Part shown: positions 43,600 through 54,270 of the stretch, in pieces
Layout: every line of letters begins with the position of its first letter
Position numbering within the stretch: the stretch's first letter is position 1
Notes under the pieces: model-generated
Told to the model about the DNA's origin: nothing
The model's database searches: none
Seen by the model: only the letters and a program-made list of their open reading frames with translations
Position numbers and translations under genes: made by a program
Assembly (NCBI GenBank): GCA_008933995.1
Contig: WARS01002947.1
Span: forward strand, 889,884-953,883
DNA: 64,000 bases
Source: Datnioides undecimradiatus
Lineage: Eukaryota > Chordata > Actinopteri > Lobotiformes > Datnioididae
Reading direction: 5' to 3'

Positions 43600-43997
43600 G
43601 AGTCAACGAGGTCTACTGGTACCTGTTTGCAGTGAGTGAGATGAATCCACGTGGCTCTTTCGGCGATATTTACTGCTGTAGCAGTCGCCAGGAGCACTTG
43701 GAATAGTCCCTCTCACCGTGGTGCATGCCAGATGCAGTCTGACGCTCCTGGCTGTATATTCAGTCTGTCAACCCTGGCTGTAGCTGGAGAGTAATTTTGC
43801 GGCTTGCACTTTAGTATGTGGTCTGCTAGAGCAGCAGCATCACCGTGGTGCATGCCAGTGTTTCCTATTGATGACTTTAATCAGCACCCAGTCTCCTGGT
43901 TTCACTTCAGAGTTCTGTTGTTCCACTTCTTCCTGTGGGATGATATTAGCAGAAACAACTTCTTTTGCAGTTAAAACCTTAAGCATATAGTCTGGCA
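43600..43997 (-). pseudogene. pol: ERV-B pol, integrase C-terminal end, interrupted
   Basis: Two pieces of a retroviral integrase C-terminus. The first, 43,859-43,997, contains VKPGDWVLIKVINRKHWHAP. The second, 43,640-43,730, contains the continuing beta-barrel (FQVLLATATAV; ERATWIHLTHCK). They are separated by a 113-bp insertion. This module resembles gammaretroviral integrase ends. Env begins ~100 bp downstream at 43,502. Upstream pol is missing: minisatellite starts at ~43,998. Confidence 0.75.
43731..43843 (+). repeat. 113-bp insertion in ERV-B pol, copied from 44,728-44,840
   Basis: It matches 44,728-44,840 with about three differences by eye, including the point where minisatellite meets LINE. 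It is flanked by an 18-bp direct repeat of ERV-B sequence (caccgtggtgcatgccag at 43,714-43,731 and 43,841-43,858). Confidence 0.85.
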
Positions 43998-44815
43998 AGG
44001 AGGCTGACACTCCTGGCTGCAGATGCAGTCGGACCACCATGGCTGTAGATGCAGTCTGACACTCCTGGCTACAGATGCAGTCGAACCACCATGGCTGTAG
44101 ATGCAGTCTGACACTCCTGGCTGTAGATTCAGTCTATCAGCCCTGGCTGTAGATGTAGGCTGACAACCATGGCTGTGATTTGAGGTTGACTTTGCGGCCT
44201 GCAGTTTAGTCTGCGAGGCAAACACAGCTGGCTGTAGTTCCAGGCTAACACTCCTGGCTGCAGATGCAGTTGAACCACCATGGCTGTAGATGCAGTCTGA
44301 CACTCCTGGCTGCAGATGCAGTCGAACCACCATGGCTGTAGGTGCAGTCTAACCACCATGGCTGTAGATGCAGTCTGACACTCCTGGCTATAGATTCAGT
44401 CTGTCAACCCTGGCTGTAGCTGGAGAGTGATTTTGCTGCTTGCACTTTAGTATGACACCTCAGCTATAGTGCAAGGTTAACACAGTTGGCTGTAGTTCCA
44501 GGCTAACACTGCTGGCTGCAAATGCAGTCTGACACTCCTGGCTGCAGATGCAGTCTATCAGCCCTGGCTGTAGATGTAGGCTGACACTCCTGGCTGCAGA
44601 TGTATTCTGACAACCATGGCTGTGATTTAAGGTTGACTTTGCTGCCTGCAGTTTAGTTTAACGCATTTGGCTGTAGTTCCAGGCTAACACTCCTGGCTGC
44701 AGATGCAGTCGAACCACCATGGCTGTAGATGCAGTCTGACACTCCTGGCTGTAGATTCAGTCTGTCAACCCTGGCTGTAGCTGGAGAGTAATTTTGCAGC
44801 TTGCACTTTAGTATG
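43998..44815. repeat. 26-bp minisatellite, first part
   Basis: Units such as 'ggctgtagatgcagtctgac' plus 'actcct' (26 bp) alternate with variants ending 'aaccaccat', 'atcagccct' and 'acaaccat', and with longer variants ('gtgatttgaggttgactttg', 'gtagttccaggctaacact'). This gives a loose higher-order repeat. Open frames here are repeat artefacts. Confidence 0.93.
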
Positions 44816-45331
44816 TGGTCTGCTAGAGCAGCAGCATCACAGAAAGGGAGAGGAGGAAGCTGGACAAAGTCATCAGGAAGTCCAGCTCTTTCCTGGGCTG
44901 TTCTCTGGACTCAGTGCAGGAGGTGGGTGACAGGAGGGTCCTAGCAAAACTGTCATCTCAGCTGGAGAATGAGTCCCACCCCCTGCAGGACGCCCTGTCA
45001 GCTCTGGAGAGCAGCTTCAGTGACAGATTCCAAAGATCTTTCCTTCCTGCTGCTGTCAGACTCTACAACAACCACTCCTGATATGTGCGTTCTCACTACT
45101 TTTTCACTACATTCCATTGTGCAATATCTTATTTATTATTATTATTTATTACTTTTTATTCTTTGTTTTTTATTTTTTTATTACAATATGTTGCTTATTG
45201 CTTTACGTACCGCTCTTACCTTGCTGTACTGCTCTCACCTGCTTACTGTTCTTACTTGCTGCTGCAACAATGCAATTTTCCCATTGTGGGACAAATAAAG
45301 GTCTTCTTGTTCTTATTATTCTTATTCTTAT
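44816..45331 (+). mobile_element. 5'-truncated LINE, ORF2 C-terminus and 3' UTR
   Basis: It interrupts the minisatellite between 'actttagtatg' and 'tatgacacctc'. The intact arrangement is seen at ~44,447. The first ~265 bp encode the end of a non-LTR retrotransposon ORF2 (KRRKLDKVIRKSSSFLGCSL ... SFLPAAVRLYNNHS), then a T-rich 3' UTR, a 'gggacaaataaagg' end and a (TTATTC)n tail, as in fish jockey/L2-like LINEs. The catalytic domains are absent. Confidence 0.75.
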
Positions 45332-46075
45332 TATGACACCTCGGCTGTAGTTCCAGGCTAACACTCCTGGATGCAGATGCAGTCAAACCACCATGGCTGT
45401 AGATGCAGTCTATCAGCCTTGGCTGTAGATGTAGGCTGACAACCATGGCTGTGATTTGAGGTTGACTTTGCAGTTTAGTCTGCGAGGCAAACGCAGCTGG
45501 CTGTAGTTCCAGCTAACACTCCTGGCTGTAGATGCAGTCTGACACTCATGGCTGTAGTTCCAGCTAACACTCCTGGCTGTAGATTCAGTCTGACAGTCCT
45601 GGCTGTAGATGCAGTCTGACAGTCCTGGCTGTAGATTCAGTCTGTCAACCTTAGCTTTAGCTGGAGAGTGATTTTGCTGCTTGCAATTTAGTATGACACC
45701 TCAGCTATAGTTTCAGGCTAACACTCCTGGCTGCAGTTGTATGCTGACAACCATGGCTGTGATTTAAGGTTGACTTTGCCACCTGCAGTTTAGTCTGACA
45801 CCTTGGCTATAGCGCAAGGCTAACACAGCTGGCTGCAGATGCAGTCGAACCACCATGGCTGTAGGTGCAGTCTGACACTCCTGGCTGTAGATTCAGTTTA
45901 TCAGCCCCGGCTGTAGATGCAGGCTGACAACCATGGCTGTGATCTAAGGTTGACTTTGCTGCCTACAGTTCAGTCTGACACCTTGGCTATAGCGTGAGGC
46001 TAACACAGCTGGCTGTAGTTCCAGGTTAACACTACTGGCTGCAGATGCAAGAGATCTCAGACTGGCCGCCCGTCA
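45332..46075. repeat. 26-bp minisatellite, second part
   Basis: Continuation of the same array after the LINE, with the same unit variants. It ends around 'ctgcagatgcaagagatctc'. Confidence 0.92.
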
Positions 46076-46096
46076 ATCCGTCATTATACTCTACAA

Positions 46097-47030
46097 CAGG
46101 GGTCACCAACACGGTGCCCGCGGACACCAGGTTGCCCGCAGCGATCACATGAGTCACCTGCCGGCCTGTTCTAAAAATAGCACTAGCCCAGGGGTCGCCA
46201 ACCCGTCGCCCAGTATATTGCCAAGGGGTCAATAATATAATAACACAAATTTGATTTGTCACTTGGTAAAACTGGTCTAAATTTCCATCCAATAAAAATT
46301 ATAGGTGCCCCGTCCCCTGCCCGAATTGAAACGATTGTTTGTCAACTAGCTGTCAATCAAACATTTGCGATGGGCTGCTGTCAGTCACTGGAGCGGGGTC
46401 GGAGGGGAGGCAGGCTGGCCAGGTGCCACCGTGCCAGGCAGTTAGCAGGCTAGCCTAGCAACAATTACAGCAGCAGAGTTCAGTCAAACAGCCCTTAACT
46501 GATGGCGGGATCATTAAAGAGGCTCTGACTGCTGTGGCGGAATCATTATTCCGGGACCATAAAATTAAGACGGAGTCTGTCCGCTATTGCCGATGTCCAG
46601 CTTGGTGCGAACACTGTGCCGCGGAGGGTGTGTGCGCTGTCTGTGGATGCGGTCAGACAGCTGGAGTCGGACTTGGACAGGTGCTTCTGGTTTTCACTCC
46701 AGTGTGATGAGTCTGTGGCCTTCAGTGATACAGCACTGTTTTCATACAGATGCTGTTTGCACAAATGAACATGCAGGTATATGTTATTTGGTTTTTTGAT
46801 ACAGTACTCTATTTCATAATTTTTTAGACAGAACATAGAAATAGAATACAACATGCACATGCTTATGAATTTAAGTTATTATACACAATATGCGTTCTGT
46901 ATTATAATTTTTGAATGTGTTATATGCAAAACAAGCATATGCTATGTGAATGTTACTAAACATGAGTAGCTCTCCGGCACTTTCATTGTGTAAAAGTAGC
47001 TCACAGAATATAAAAGGATGGAGACCCCTG
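46097..47030 (+). mobile_element. hAT-superfamily DNA transposon remnant
   Basis: It begins CAGGGGTCACCAAC and ends GGAGACCCCTG, flanked by CTCTACAA and CTCTACGA (8-bp duplication, 7 of 8 identical). A second, different hAT-like start (CAGGGGTCGCCAACCCGTCG) lies inside at 46,193, so it may be a composite. Confidence 0.72.
46446..46760 (+). pseudogene. hAT transposase fragment
   Basis: The translation contains LTDGGIIKEALTAVAESLFR and, after one frame slip, VDAVRQLESDLDRCFWFSLQ followed by CDESV. This resembles the region of hAT transposases (including GTF2IRD2-type domesticated ones) that leads to the first catalytic Asp (CDES). The remainder of the RNase H-like core and the dimerisation domain are missing, so it is inactive. 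Confidence 0.65.
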
Positions 47031-47038
47031 CTCTACGA

Positions 47039-49243
47039 CAACCAAGTGTCAAATGCCATAGTGACGACAGATGATAGACTAACATCTAAATCTTTTTTTT
47101 TTTTTGAAAGCTTCAGTTCAATTATTATTGTTAATTTTAGGTTATGGTCAGTAACTAGAAAGACTAATTTTTACACTGAAATGGTTTATCTTCTAATATT
47201 TTCAAACTATTGTCAAACTTCTTCTGACTCTTCTGCTGTAACGTAAAATGTTCAATAAGCTTTTCAGTAGCCTGTACAGTTGGCCGTGTCTGTGCTCCAT
47301 CATTTACTAATCAATATATATGCCCCAGTTAGTCCAAATTTTCTTGCAGTGACTGTAACCCACTGTTTTGTGGGTAGTATTACTTTGTGTACTACTACTA
47401 TCACAGTGTAATAACAATAATAAATAAAATAAAATAAAATTAGTGGACATGCATTGGTCAACAGCCAGGCACAAATCACCACTGTGTACAGCACATGGTT
47501 TCAATAGTGTCTGATTATTGTTGTTTTTTGGTGTTGTTGTTTTTTAACATAGTGTGAGGCAGCGGAACAGTTTTCACCCAAGTTAATAAAAGTAAAAGAG
47601 TACTTCCCTGTTTCTGCACACTTACCTGACACCTAGCGGTCCTCCTCCTCCTCTTCTGACATTAGTTAATGGCCATTGTGTGACCACGTACACTGGAGAG
47701 CTGTCATCAAACACACAGGTGACATACGTTAGAATGGAGTGCCACTGAGAGATAAGCATTTCCTGCAAAGGATTTAACTTTTCTCTACAAAACTGGCTTT
47801 TGAGTTTTCATAAGTTTGCACCACTGAAAGCATTAAATTTGAAGAATATTTGTAATTCTTTGTGATATTATTTTAGCCTATTAAGGAGAGGGAATTACAA
47901 CATGTGCCATACCTTTGCACTCTTCAGATAAAACTAGTGCACCAGTGCAGCAGAGCTACAGCAAGGAGGGCAAATATGGTTAACGTCCCACCGTTCCTAC
48001 CACATCTACCAGCATCAGAAGAGAAATGAAGTGATCACCTTTTGCTTGATTTGACTGGCTGCCTGGGTCAAATGTGACCTTAACTGACTCCACGCATTGC
48101 ACTACAAACGTTACAGACTATTTTAACTTTTATGTGCATCAAACCACTACAGTAACACAACATGCGGCTCAAAAGAGGAGAGCACATCAGGCATTCTGTA
48201 CAACACATCTGGGTGTGATCAGTCCCTAAGAGTAAAAAGTGGAAATACTGAGGAGAAAGCATGTGTGAGGCCTGATGCCATGGTTTGTACTAGAGCTTAA
48301 AATCACTGAATCTGCCCAGGTCTACAGATTTAACAACTATAACCTCTTAAACAAGTGAAAAACACAACATTCAGTAGGCTTGCTGGTATTTTGCAAAGGA
48401 CTGTATGAAACTGTAATATCACATTTGATCTGTGTCTGCAGGAATAAATACTAGGAGCAAGCACTTAATAATTACAGTTAAAACTGACCATACAATACAT
48501 GCAGATATAGAGTATTTGTGATATTATATTACAGATAATTTCCCCTCATGCATAAATTTAGATAAGGTGATACAGTCTTTGCATGGTGGCTGTAAGTCAC
48601 CGGACAGTCACTTGCTGGCCATCGATGATGTCGCTCAAAAGTTTTCACACCTGACGCATCCTAACTATTTACCAAGAAATCTATCTATTTCCCACAATGA
48701 AGTGTCCTCCCATCCCCGGAAAACTGAAATCAGGTGGAGCAAAATCATCTCTGGCTGTCCTTTGGTGAAGTCGTGGAGTAAATGTTGAACAACAACTTTT
48801 GTGGACCTCTTAAGAGTTCGGATGTTCTAATTCTAAACGTCACAGGGTCCGGACTACTGCGTGTGCAAACTAAGCATTACACGCGCAACTGCTCAGAACA
48901 CTAACGTTCAATACGCGTCACGCTGTAGCTGGCTGTGTTTGAAAATAAGATCATGAGAGATATGGGCCATTGAATTGAATTGAATTGAGGCTATTGAATT
49001 ATGATTTCTACATTAATTTGCTTTTTTTTTTAAATTTTGCTTTCCAGGCGATGATTTCGATTTAATAATAAAATACAGTGCACAAAGTTCACACATAAAG
49101 CCCAAATTCCCCCTATAGTTTAAAAAAAAGTGAGGAAAAGACAGGTGGAAAATATTACAGTAGTCTGTTATTGCATCTGTTGGGTGTTAATGAGAGGGGA
49201 ATAAGTTAGTAAATGACTCATCAAGTCCTCTAAATAATATGCA
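47039..49243. other. Unassigned intergenic sequence
   Basis: About 2.2 kb. I see only a poly-T run (47,090-47,104), a (TAAAA)n stretch at ~47,422-47,440 and short uninformative open frames. No gene or named repeat recognised. Confidence 0.5.
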
Positions 49244-49245
49244 TA

Positions 49246-50277
49246 CACTACTCACAATAAGTTAGGGATATTGTGAGAGACTCAGTGGATGTCATACATA
49301 CGGTGTTTGTTTCACTTCAGAGATTTTTGGGATAGGGAGGCAATTGTATTGGGGTGATAGACACACCTCATTTTGTGTTTTCCACGTAATGGTCTCACTG
49401 TGTACAGTGTGCCTTACATATTGGGGCCAATACCAAAAAAAAGACAACCCTTTTCAATGTGGCATCAATTTCAACATTCTGTGGGTATAAAAAGCTGGTA
49501 TTGTCAGTAAGTCATTCCAAGTTCGTCATTCAAACAGCCATGACTGATCACTCACTGATGAGTGTCGGGTCACCTTGCACAGAAATGATGGTCGTCAGCG
49601 TTGCTGGAGAAGGCGAGGTGAGCGATACGCCAAGGTCAACATGGTCCCCGGGTTCGCTTTGGTGGCAACAGTCTGGGCAGGCATCATCAGTCAGTGCAAA
49701 ACAGATTTGGTTATTGTAGATGGCTCAGTCACTGCACGTTCTTACCTCAGAGACATCATAGAACCCATCATCATCCCCCAATTCCGCCAGCACACCCCCA
49801 ACTTTCTGTTCATGGATGATAATGCTCCACCACATCGTGCCAGAATTGTCACAGCTCAACTTCAGGAAGTCGTCATCTGGTATGGCCAGCAATGTCCCCT
49901 GACCTGAACCCCATGGAGCATGTCTGGGACCAGCTGAAGCAGAGACTGGATGATCGTACCCCACCCCCACGTGACCTGGCAGAACTGCGTGTAGCACTTG
50001 TGAAAGAGTGAGGAGCATGAGACGTCGCTGTCAAGCTGTCATTGCGGCAAATGGTGGAAACACCCGCTACTGACATTGTCAATTTTTGTTATTTAGGACT
50101 ATCCTTGTTATTGTCTAAATTTTTGGGGTAATAAATATTAAACTAATGAAAATGGTGTTTCTTGTCATTCATTATTAGTAATATCAAAGGGAACTTTTAC
50201 TTATTTCATTAAAATTCAGACCAAATAGGAAAAGCACTCATGTAAATAACAATATCCCTAACTTATTGTGAGTAGTG
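49246..50277 (+). mobile_element. Tc1/mariner element with perfect terminal repeats
   Basis: Terminal inverted repeats of at least 29 bp are identical by eye (CACTACTCACAATAAGTTAG... at each end) and flanked by TA dinucleotides (49,244-49,245 and 50,278-50,279), the Tc1 target. At 1,032 bp it is shorter than a full element (~1.3-1.6 kb). The N-terminal transposase half is missing. Confidence 0.9.
49540..50015 (+). pseudogene. Tc1-type transposase, C-terminal half
   Basis: DDE transposase remnant. It reads WRRRGERYAKVNMVPG, then KTDLVIVDGSVTARSYL, then FLFMDDNAPPHRARIV containing the second catalytic Asp. After a one-base slip near 49,880 it reads MSPDLNPMEHVWDQLKQRLD containing the third acidic residue. 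The DNA-binding paired-like domain and the first catalytic Asp are absent. The element could be moved only by a transposase supplied from elsewhere. Confidence 0.85.
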
Positions 50278-50279
50278 TA

Positions 50280-50887
50280 TTCTCATACTGGCCTCAATTC
50301 ATGCATCTCATACTGAGCTCAGGCAAAAGAGCAAATGAGCAGTCACTGAATTCCCAGAGCTATGTTTTGGTTATTTCCATGTTTTATTATCCACACTATC
50401 TTGTGGTGTTACTGTAGGCTCATTGAACTGACTGAATGGGAGTGAATATGAGACTGCAAAGTCCTTTTGCATAAATAGGATGTGTGAACACATAAGGAGA
50501 GACTCAAATACACAGTCATTATTTTAATGGATTTTACATACTTGTCCATGTCAAGAAACTTCCAAGACATTTAAACATAATTTGCATTTTGAGATTTGGG
50601 TTTACTTAAGGCTGACAAAAGCATAACAAAATTTCAAAATAAATAAGCCAACATTTTGGAAATGTGCTTAAAAACATACACATGGAAAATTGTACAAGAT
50701 CGAACATAGAACAGCATGACACAGATGATAACTGATGTCAATGAACTGTATTAATTTGAACATAAATTCACCAACCAAAACCTCTCCCCTTTAATTTTTC
50801 TTATTAAAACTATTGGCATTCATACTACAGAATAACTTAATAAAATTGTCCTAAACTTTTCATGCATTTTTTCCTGAGTGAGGAGGA
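50280..50887. other. Unassigned sequence between Tc1 element and solo LTR
   Basis: AT-rich, no open frame of interest and no repeat recognised. Confidence 0.5.
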
Positions 50888-50892
50888 TTACT

Positions 50893-51437
50893 TGACAATG
50901 CTGGCGTATGAACCCAAAATGCAAGACTCACAGACAAAGTGCAAAAGAATACAATTTATTAAATCACTCTCACGAGGAAAACTTTAGCTGTAAAAAACCA
51001 CTCAAACGAGGGAAAATAACAAAAACAACTCCTGGTCTAATCTACAAAATCTACCTCAAAATCACTCCAAGGAGGCAAACAAAACGAAGCAAGAAAACAA
51101 AGTACCAAAAAAAACTTCAAAAGGTACAAACAAAACCTGGCAACAATGGATCAGAGACGTGGGCTTGGAATAGACGCTAGTTCCTTGTTGTGACATGAAC
51201 AATATGAACTGGCACATGACAGGGGAAACGCAGACAATATATACACACTGGGATGAGGGGAACACAGGTGGAAACAATCAGGACGGGGAAGACAATCAGA
51301 CCAGCGGGAAACACAAGAGGAAGGGCAAGCCACCTGAAACGAAAGGGAAGTTAGTATTTTCAAAATAAAACAGGAAGACACAAGACAACACAGACAAGAC
51401 AGGGAACTAATCATGGCCAGCTTGACTCGACTTAACA
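50893..51437 (-). mobile_element. Solo LTR, 545 bp
   Basis: On the minus strand it starts TGTTAAGTCGAGTC and ends CAGCATTGTCA. It is flanked by the 5-bp duplication TTACT (50,888-50,892 and 51,438-51,442). AATAAA and TATATATT-type words are on the minus strand. Family probably gypsy. It differs from the solo LTR in pol. Confidence 0.85.
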
Positions 51438-51442
51438 TTACT

Positions 51443-52250
51443 GCAGTTTAATTTGTTTAACCTTTCATATTAAAAGGTTGATTAAGGTGGAAAATAAACA
51501 TAATCAGCATGAAATTGATCCACAGATGCACAATTTACAATAATAGCTGTTTAATCTCACATATAATACTAATTTACATTTCTAATGGTGTTAATTATTG
51601 TTTTAGGCCCATATGCCCCTTATACTGATTTAAACTTACTAATGGCAGATACTTTTGAGTCCGACTGAATGAAACACAACTACACTTGATTACTATAATA
51701 CAAATTTAACGTGCATCTAACAGTCGGGACGCAGATAGAGCCAGGAGAGATGGAGGAACAAACCCTTACAAAACGCGAAAGCTGAGCTAGTCACGTCTCT
51801 GTTAAATAAAATTTGAGTAAAAGTTTGTGAAACTTTGTTTTACATTTTAATGTTGGTTCTGATGCCATTGTGGTCCACATATGGTTTAGAATAGATAGTA
51901 GCACTAGCTAGCATCAGGCTAGCATCCAAGCTGGGACCACAGCTGGCTAGAAGCTAGCTGTTAACATGCTGTGTCAGGTGAGGGTTGTATGCATTTTTGT
52001 TAGTCAGGTGTATCTTAGCACATCGCTATTTGTTAGTCAGGTGTACTCTACTGTATTCTACTTGTTAGCTGTCTCTTCAGGCGACAGATAAACTTATTAA
52101 AGAACATATGCAGTAAGGATAAAGACATTTCAGACATAAGAGAGAGGCAGACAGTACTTCTCCCTTCCTTCATGGCCTCTTTTTAAGGGCCCATATCGCT
52201 GTTAAGTTGCTTTCTTTTCATTGTTTGTATTGTGTACATTTGGAGGGTAA
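51443..52250. other. Unassigned intergenic sequence
   Basis: About 800 bp. Repeated GCTAGC words at ~51,905-51,960 and a twice-used 'gttagtcaggtgta' word near 52,000-52,045. No gene seen. Confidence 0.5.
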
Positions 52251-52258
52251 AATAAAAC

Positions 52259-52962
52259 TAGGGATGTCCCGATCAGGTTTTTTGGCCCTCCGACCCGAGT
52301 CCGATCATTTGATTTTGAGTATCTGCCGATACCGAGTCCCGATCCGATACTTACATAATACATAAAAAAGAATAAAGAAGAGCGAAGAAACAGATCCAGG
52401 ATGTTCCTTATTTTTTTTATTTATCTCACCTTATTTTAAGAGTAAACAATTCAACAACTGTTTTAACATTCAGCACCTTTAAAATACCCGGCAGGTGCCG
52501 TATCAGGTTTGTTGTGTTAAATGTAGCCCTTTCCTTTCCACCCCTTGCAATCCCAAGTTTACATATCTCACAGTTTGCTATGGCAATGTTGTTGTCATCA
52601 ACTTTATAGTATTTCCAGACCGCAGACATACTCGCCAAACATTATAGCCTACTCCTCTTCTTATCTCCTCTCTGTACTCGCGCTTTGCGCTTCGAGCTGC
52701 CTGCTTCCGTGCAGGCATTTAACCAATAGCGTGTCTGCATCAAAGTGATGTCATGCCGCACGCGTTGATGTTTCTGTGTGGAGTCTCACTCTGTGCCACC
52801 GCATAACTATAGATCTCATCTAGGATATGTTAAAAAAATAATAAGAATATATATACATATATATACGATCCTGATCGGGAGGTAACGTCCAATTCCGATC
52901 GAGTCCGAAACCACGTGATCGGGGCCGATTTCCGATCACGTGATCGGATCGGGACATCCCTA
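52259..52962 (-). mobile_element. Short hAT transposon with BED finger remnant
   Basis: Terminal inverted repeat TAGGGATGTCCCGATC at both ends and an exact 8-bp target duplication AATAAAAC (52,251-52,258; 52,963-52,970), diagnostic of hAT elements. 704 bp, internally deleted: only the zinc-finger coding part remains. Confidence 0.92.
52426..52638 (-). pseudogene. BED-type zinc finger of a hAT transposase
   Basis: A 70-codon frame (SAVWKYYKVDDNNIAIANCE, ICKLGIARGGK, FNTTNLIRHL) with the BED signature: aromatic VWKYY, Cys-X2-Cys, and a His in the NLIRHL helix. BED fingers bind the transposon ends. The second His of the usual H-X(3-5)-H pair is not evident. The catalytic domain is deleted, leaving a non-autonomous copy. 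Confidence 0.8.
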
Positions 52963-52983
52963 AATAAAACCCACATTTTTTCA

Positions 52984-53175
52984 ACAGTAGGTCTCTCTGT
53001 CCCACTGGAGCCAGTCCCTTAGGTCTGTCTGTCCAACTAGAACAAGTCTGTTGTATCTCTCTGTCCCACTAGAACCAGCCCCTTGCATCTCTCTGTCACA
53101 CTAGATCCAGTTCCTTAGGTCTCTCTCTCCCACTAGAACCAGTCCCTTGTATCTCTCTGTCCCATTAGAACCAGT
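52984..53175. repeat. ~32-bp minisatellite, six units
   Basis: Unit 'tctctctgtcccactagaac' plus 'cagtcccttg', six imperfect copies running straight into the LINE sequence at 53,176. Confidence 0.9.
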
Positions 53176-54270
53176 CCAGACCCTGATCAGAGCTCATAAC
53201 TCAGACTTCAGGATGGGAGACAGAGCTCTCTACAGCACCGCCAGAGCTGACCTGAGGAGGGGCATCAAACAGGTTAAGGACTCCTACAAAAGGAAAATAG
53301 AGGGATACTTGATGGATAACAACCCGCATCAGATGTCCCTAACCAACTACAAAGGCCACCCCCCTCCCACATCCTCCAGCAGCAGCAGCACACTGGCAGA
53401 GGAGCTGCACAGCTTCTTTGCCTGGTTTGAGACCACCACCGCATACCTGCACTCACTGCCTCCCCCTGGGTTCCACCACCCCACCTCTCTCTCTCCAGGA
53501 GCACGAGGTGAGAAAAAACCTGAGAGCAGTGAAACCCAGGAAAGCTGCTGGTCCTGACGGTATCCCAGGGATCCTCAACGAACTCTTCAACCTCTACCTG
53601 ACACATGCCACCGTCCCCACATGTCTGAAGGCCTCCACCATCGTCCCCATCCCCAAAAACCTGTCATAAACAGCCTGAATGATTACAGATCCATTGCCCT
53701 GATGTCTGTAATCATGAAGTTCTTGGAGCGATCGGTCTCCCAGCACATCAGAGACTGCCTCCCTCCCTCCCTTGAACCCCACCAGTTTGCTTACAGGGCA
53801 AACCGGTCTACTGAGGATGCCATCACCCTCACACTCCACACAGCGCTGAGCCACCTGGAGAACAAGAAGAGCTATGTGAGGATGCTCTTTGTGGACTACA
53901 GCTCAGCGTTTAACACAATCATCCCAGATATTCTCTTCAACAAACTGCTTGAACTACAGATCCCCCTCCCCACCTGCAACTGGATTAAAAACTTTCTGTC
54001 AAGTCACCCACAGTCTGTGAGACTCGGTCCCCACCACTCCTCCACACTCACACTCAGCACTGGTTCCCCTCAAGTGCTCAGAAAACAACCTGACCCTGAA
54101 TGTCCACAAAACAAAAGAACTCATCATGGACTTCAGGAAGAACAGACAGGACCACACCCTCCTCCTCATAAATGGAGAACAGGTGGAAACTGTCACCACC
54201 TTCAGGTTTCTGGGCATGTACATCTCTGCAGACCACTCCTGGACCTACAACATCAAGGCCCTGGTTAAGA
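53176..54270 (+). pseudogene. LINE reverse transcriptase, catalytic block deleted
   Basis: Non-LTR reverse transcriptase in several frames. It has a pre-RT linker (MGDRALYSTARADLRRGIKQ), RT fingers (AVKPRKAAGPDGIPG), INSLNDYRSIALMSV, and RT motif A (MLFVDYSSAFNTIIP, first catalytic Asp). It then has TLSTGSPQ at motif B, after which the sequence jumps to NLTLNVHKTKELIMDFRKNR. The motif C block (F/YADD) that should lie between is missing, so a deletion near 54,075 removed two of three catalytic Asp residues. Frame slips at ~53,500 and ~53,620 as well. Confidence 0.82.

Noticed and set aside
31874-43997. Interpreting ERV-A and ERV-B as one rearranged provirus
   Set aside because: The AATC duplication, two separate integrase C-termini, two env leaders and two different LTR families require two elements.
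43840-44359. Open frames with repeated LHLQPGVS/SHGG peptides
   Set aside because: Translations of the 26-bp minisatellite. Only the pol-derived part at 43,859-43,997 is real coding ancestry.
50908-51438. Lys-rich and Cys/Ser-rich open frames
   Set aside because: They lie inside the solo LTR bounded by the TTACT duplication.
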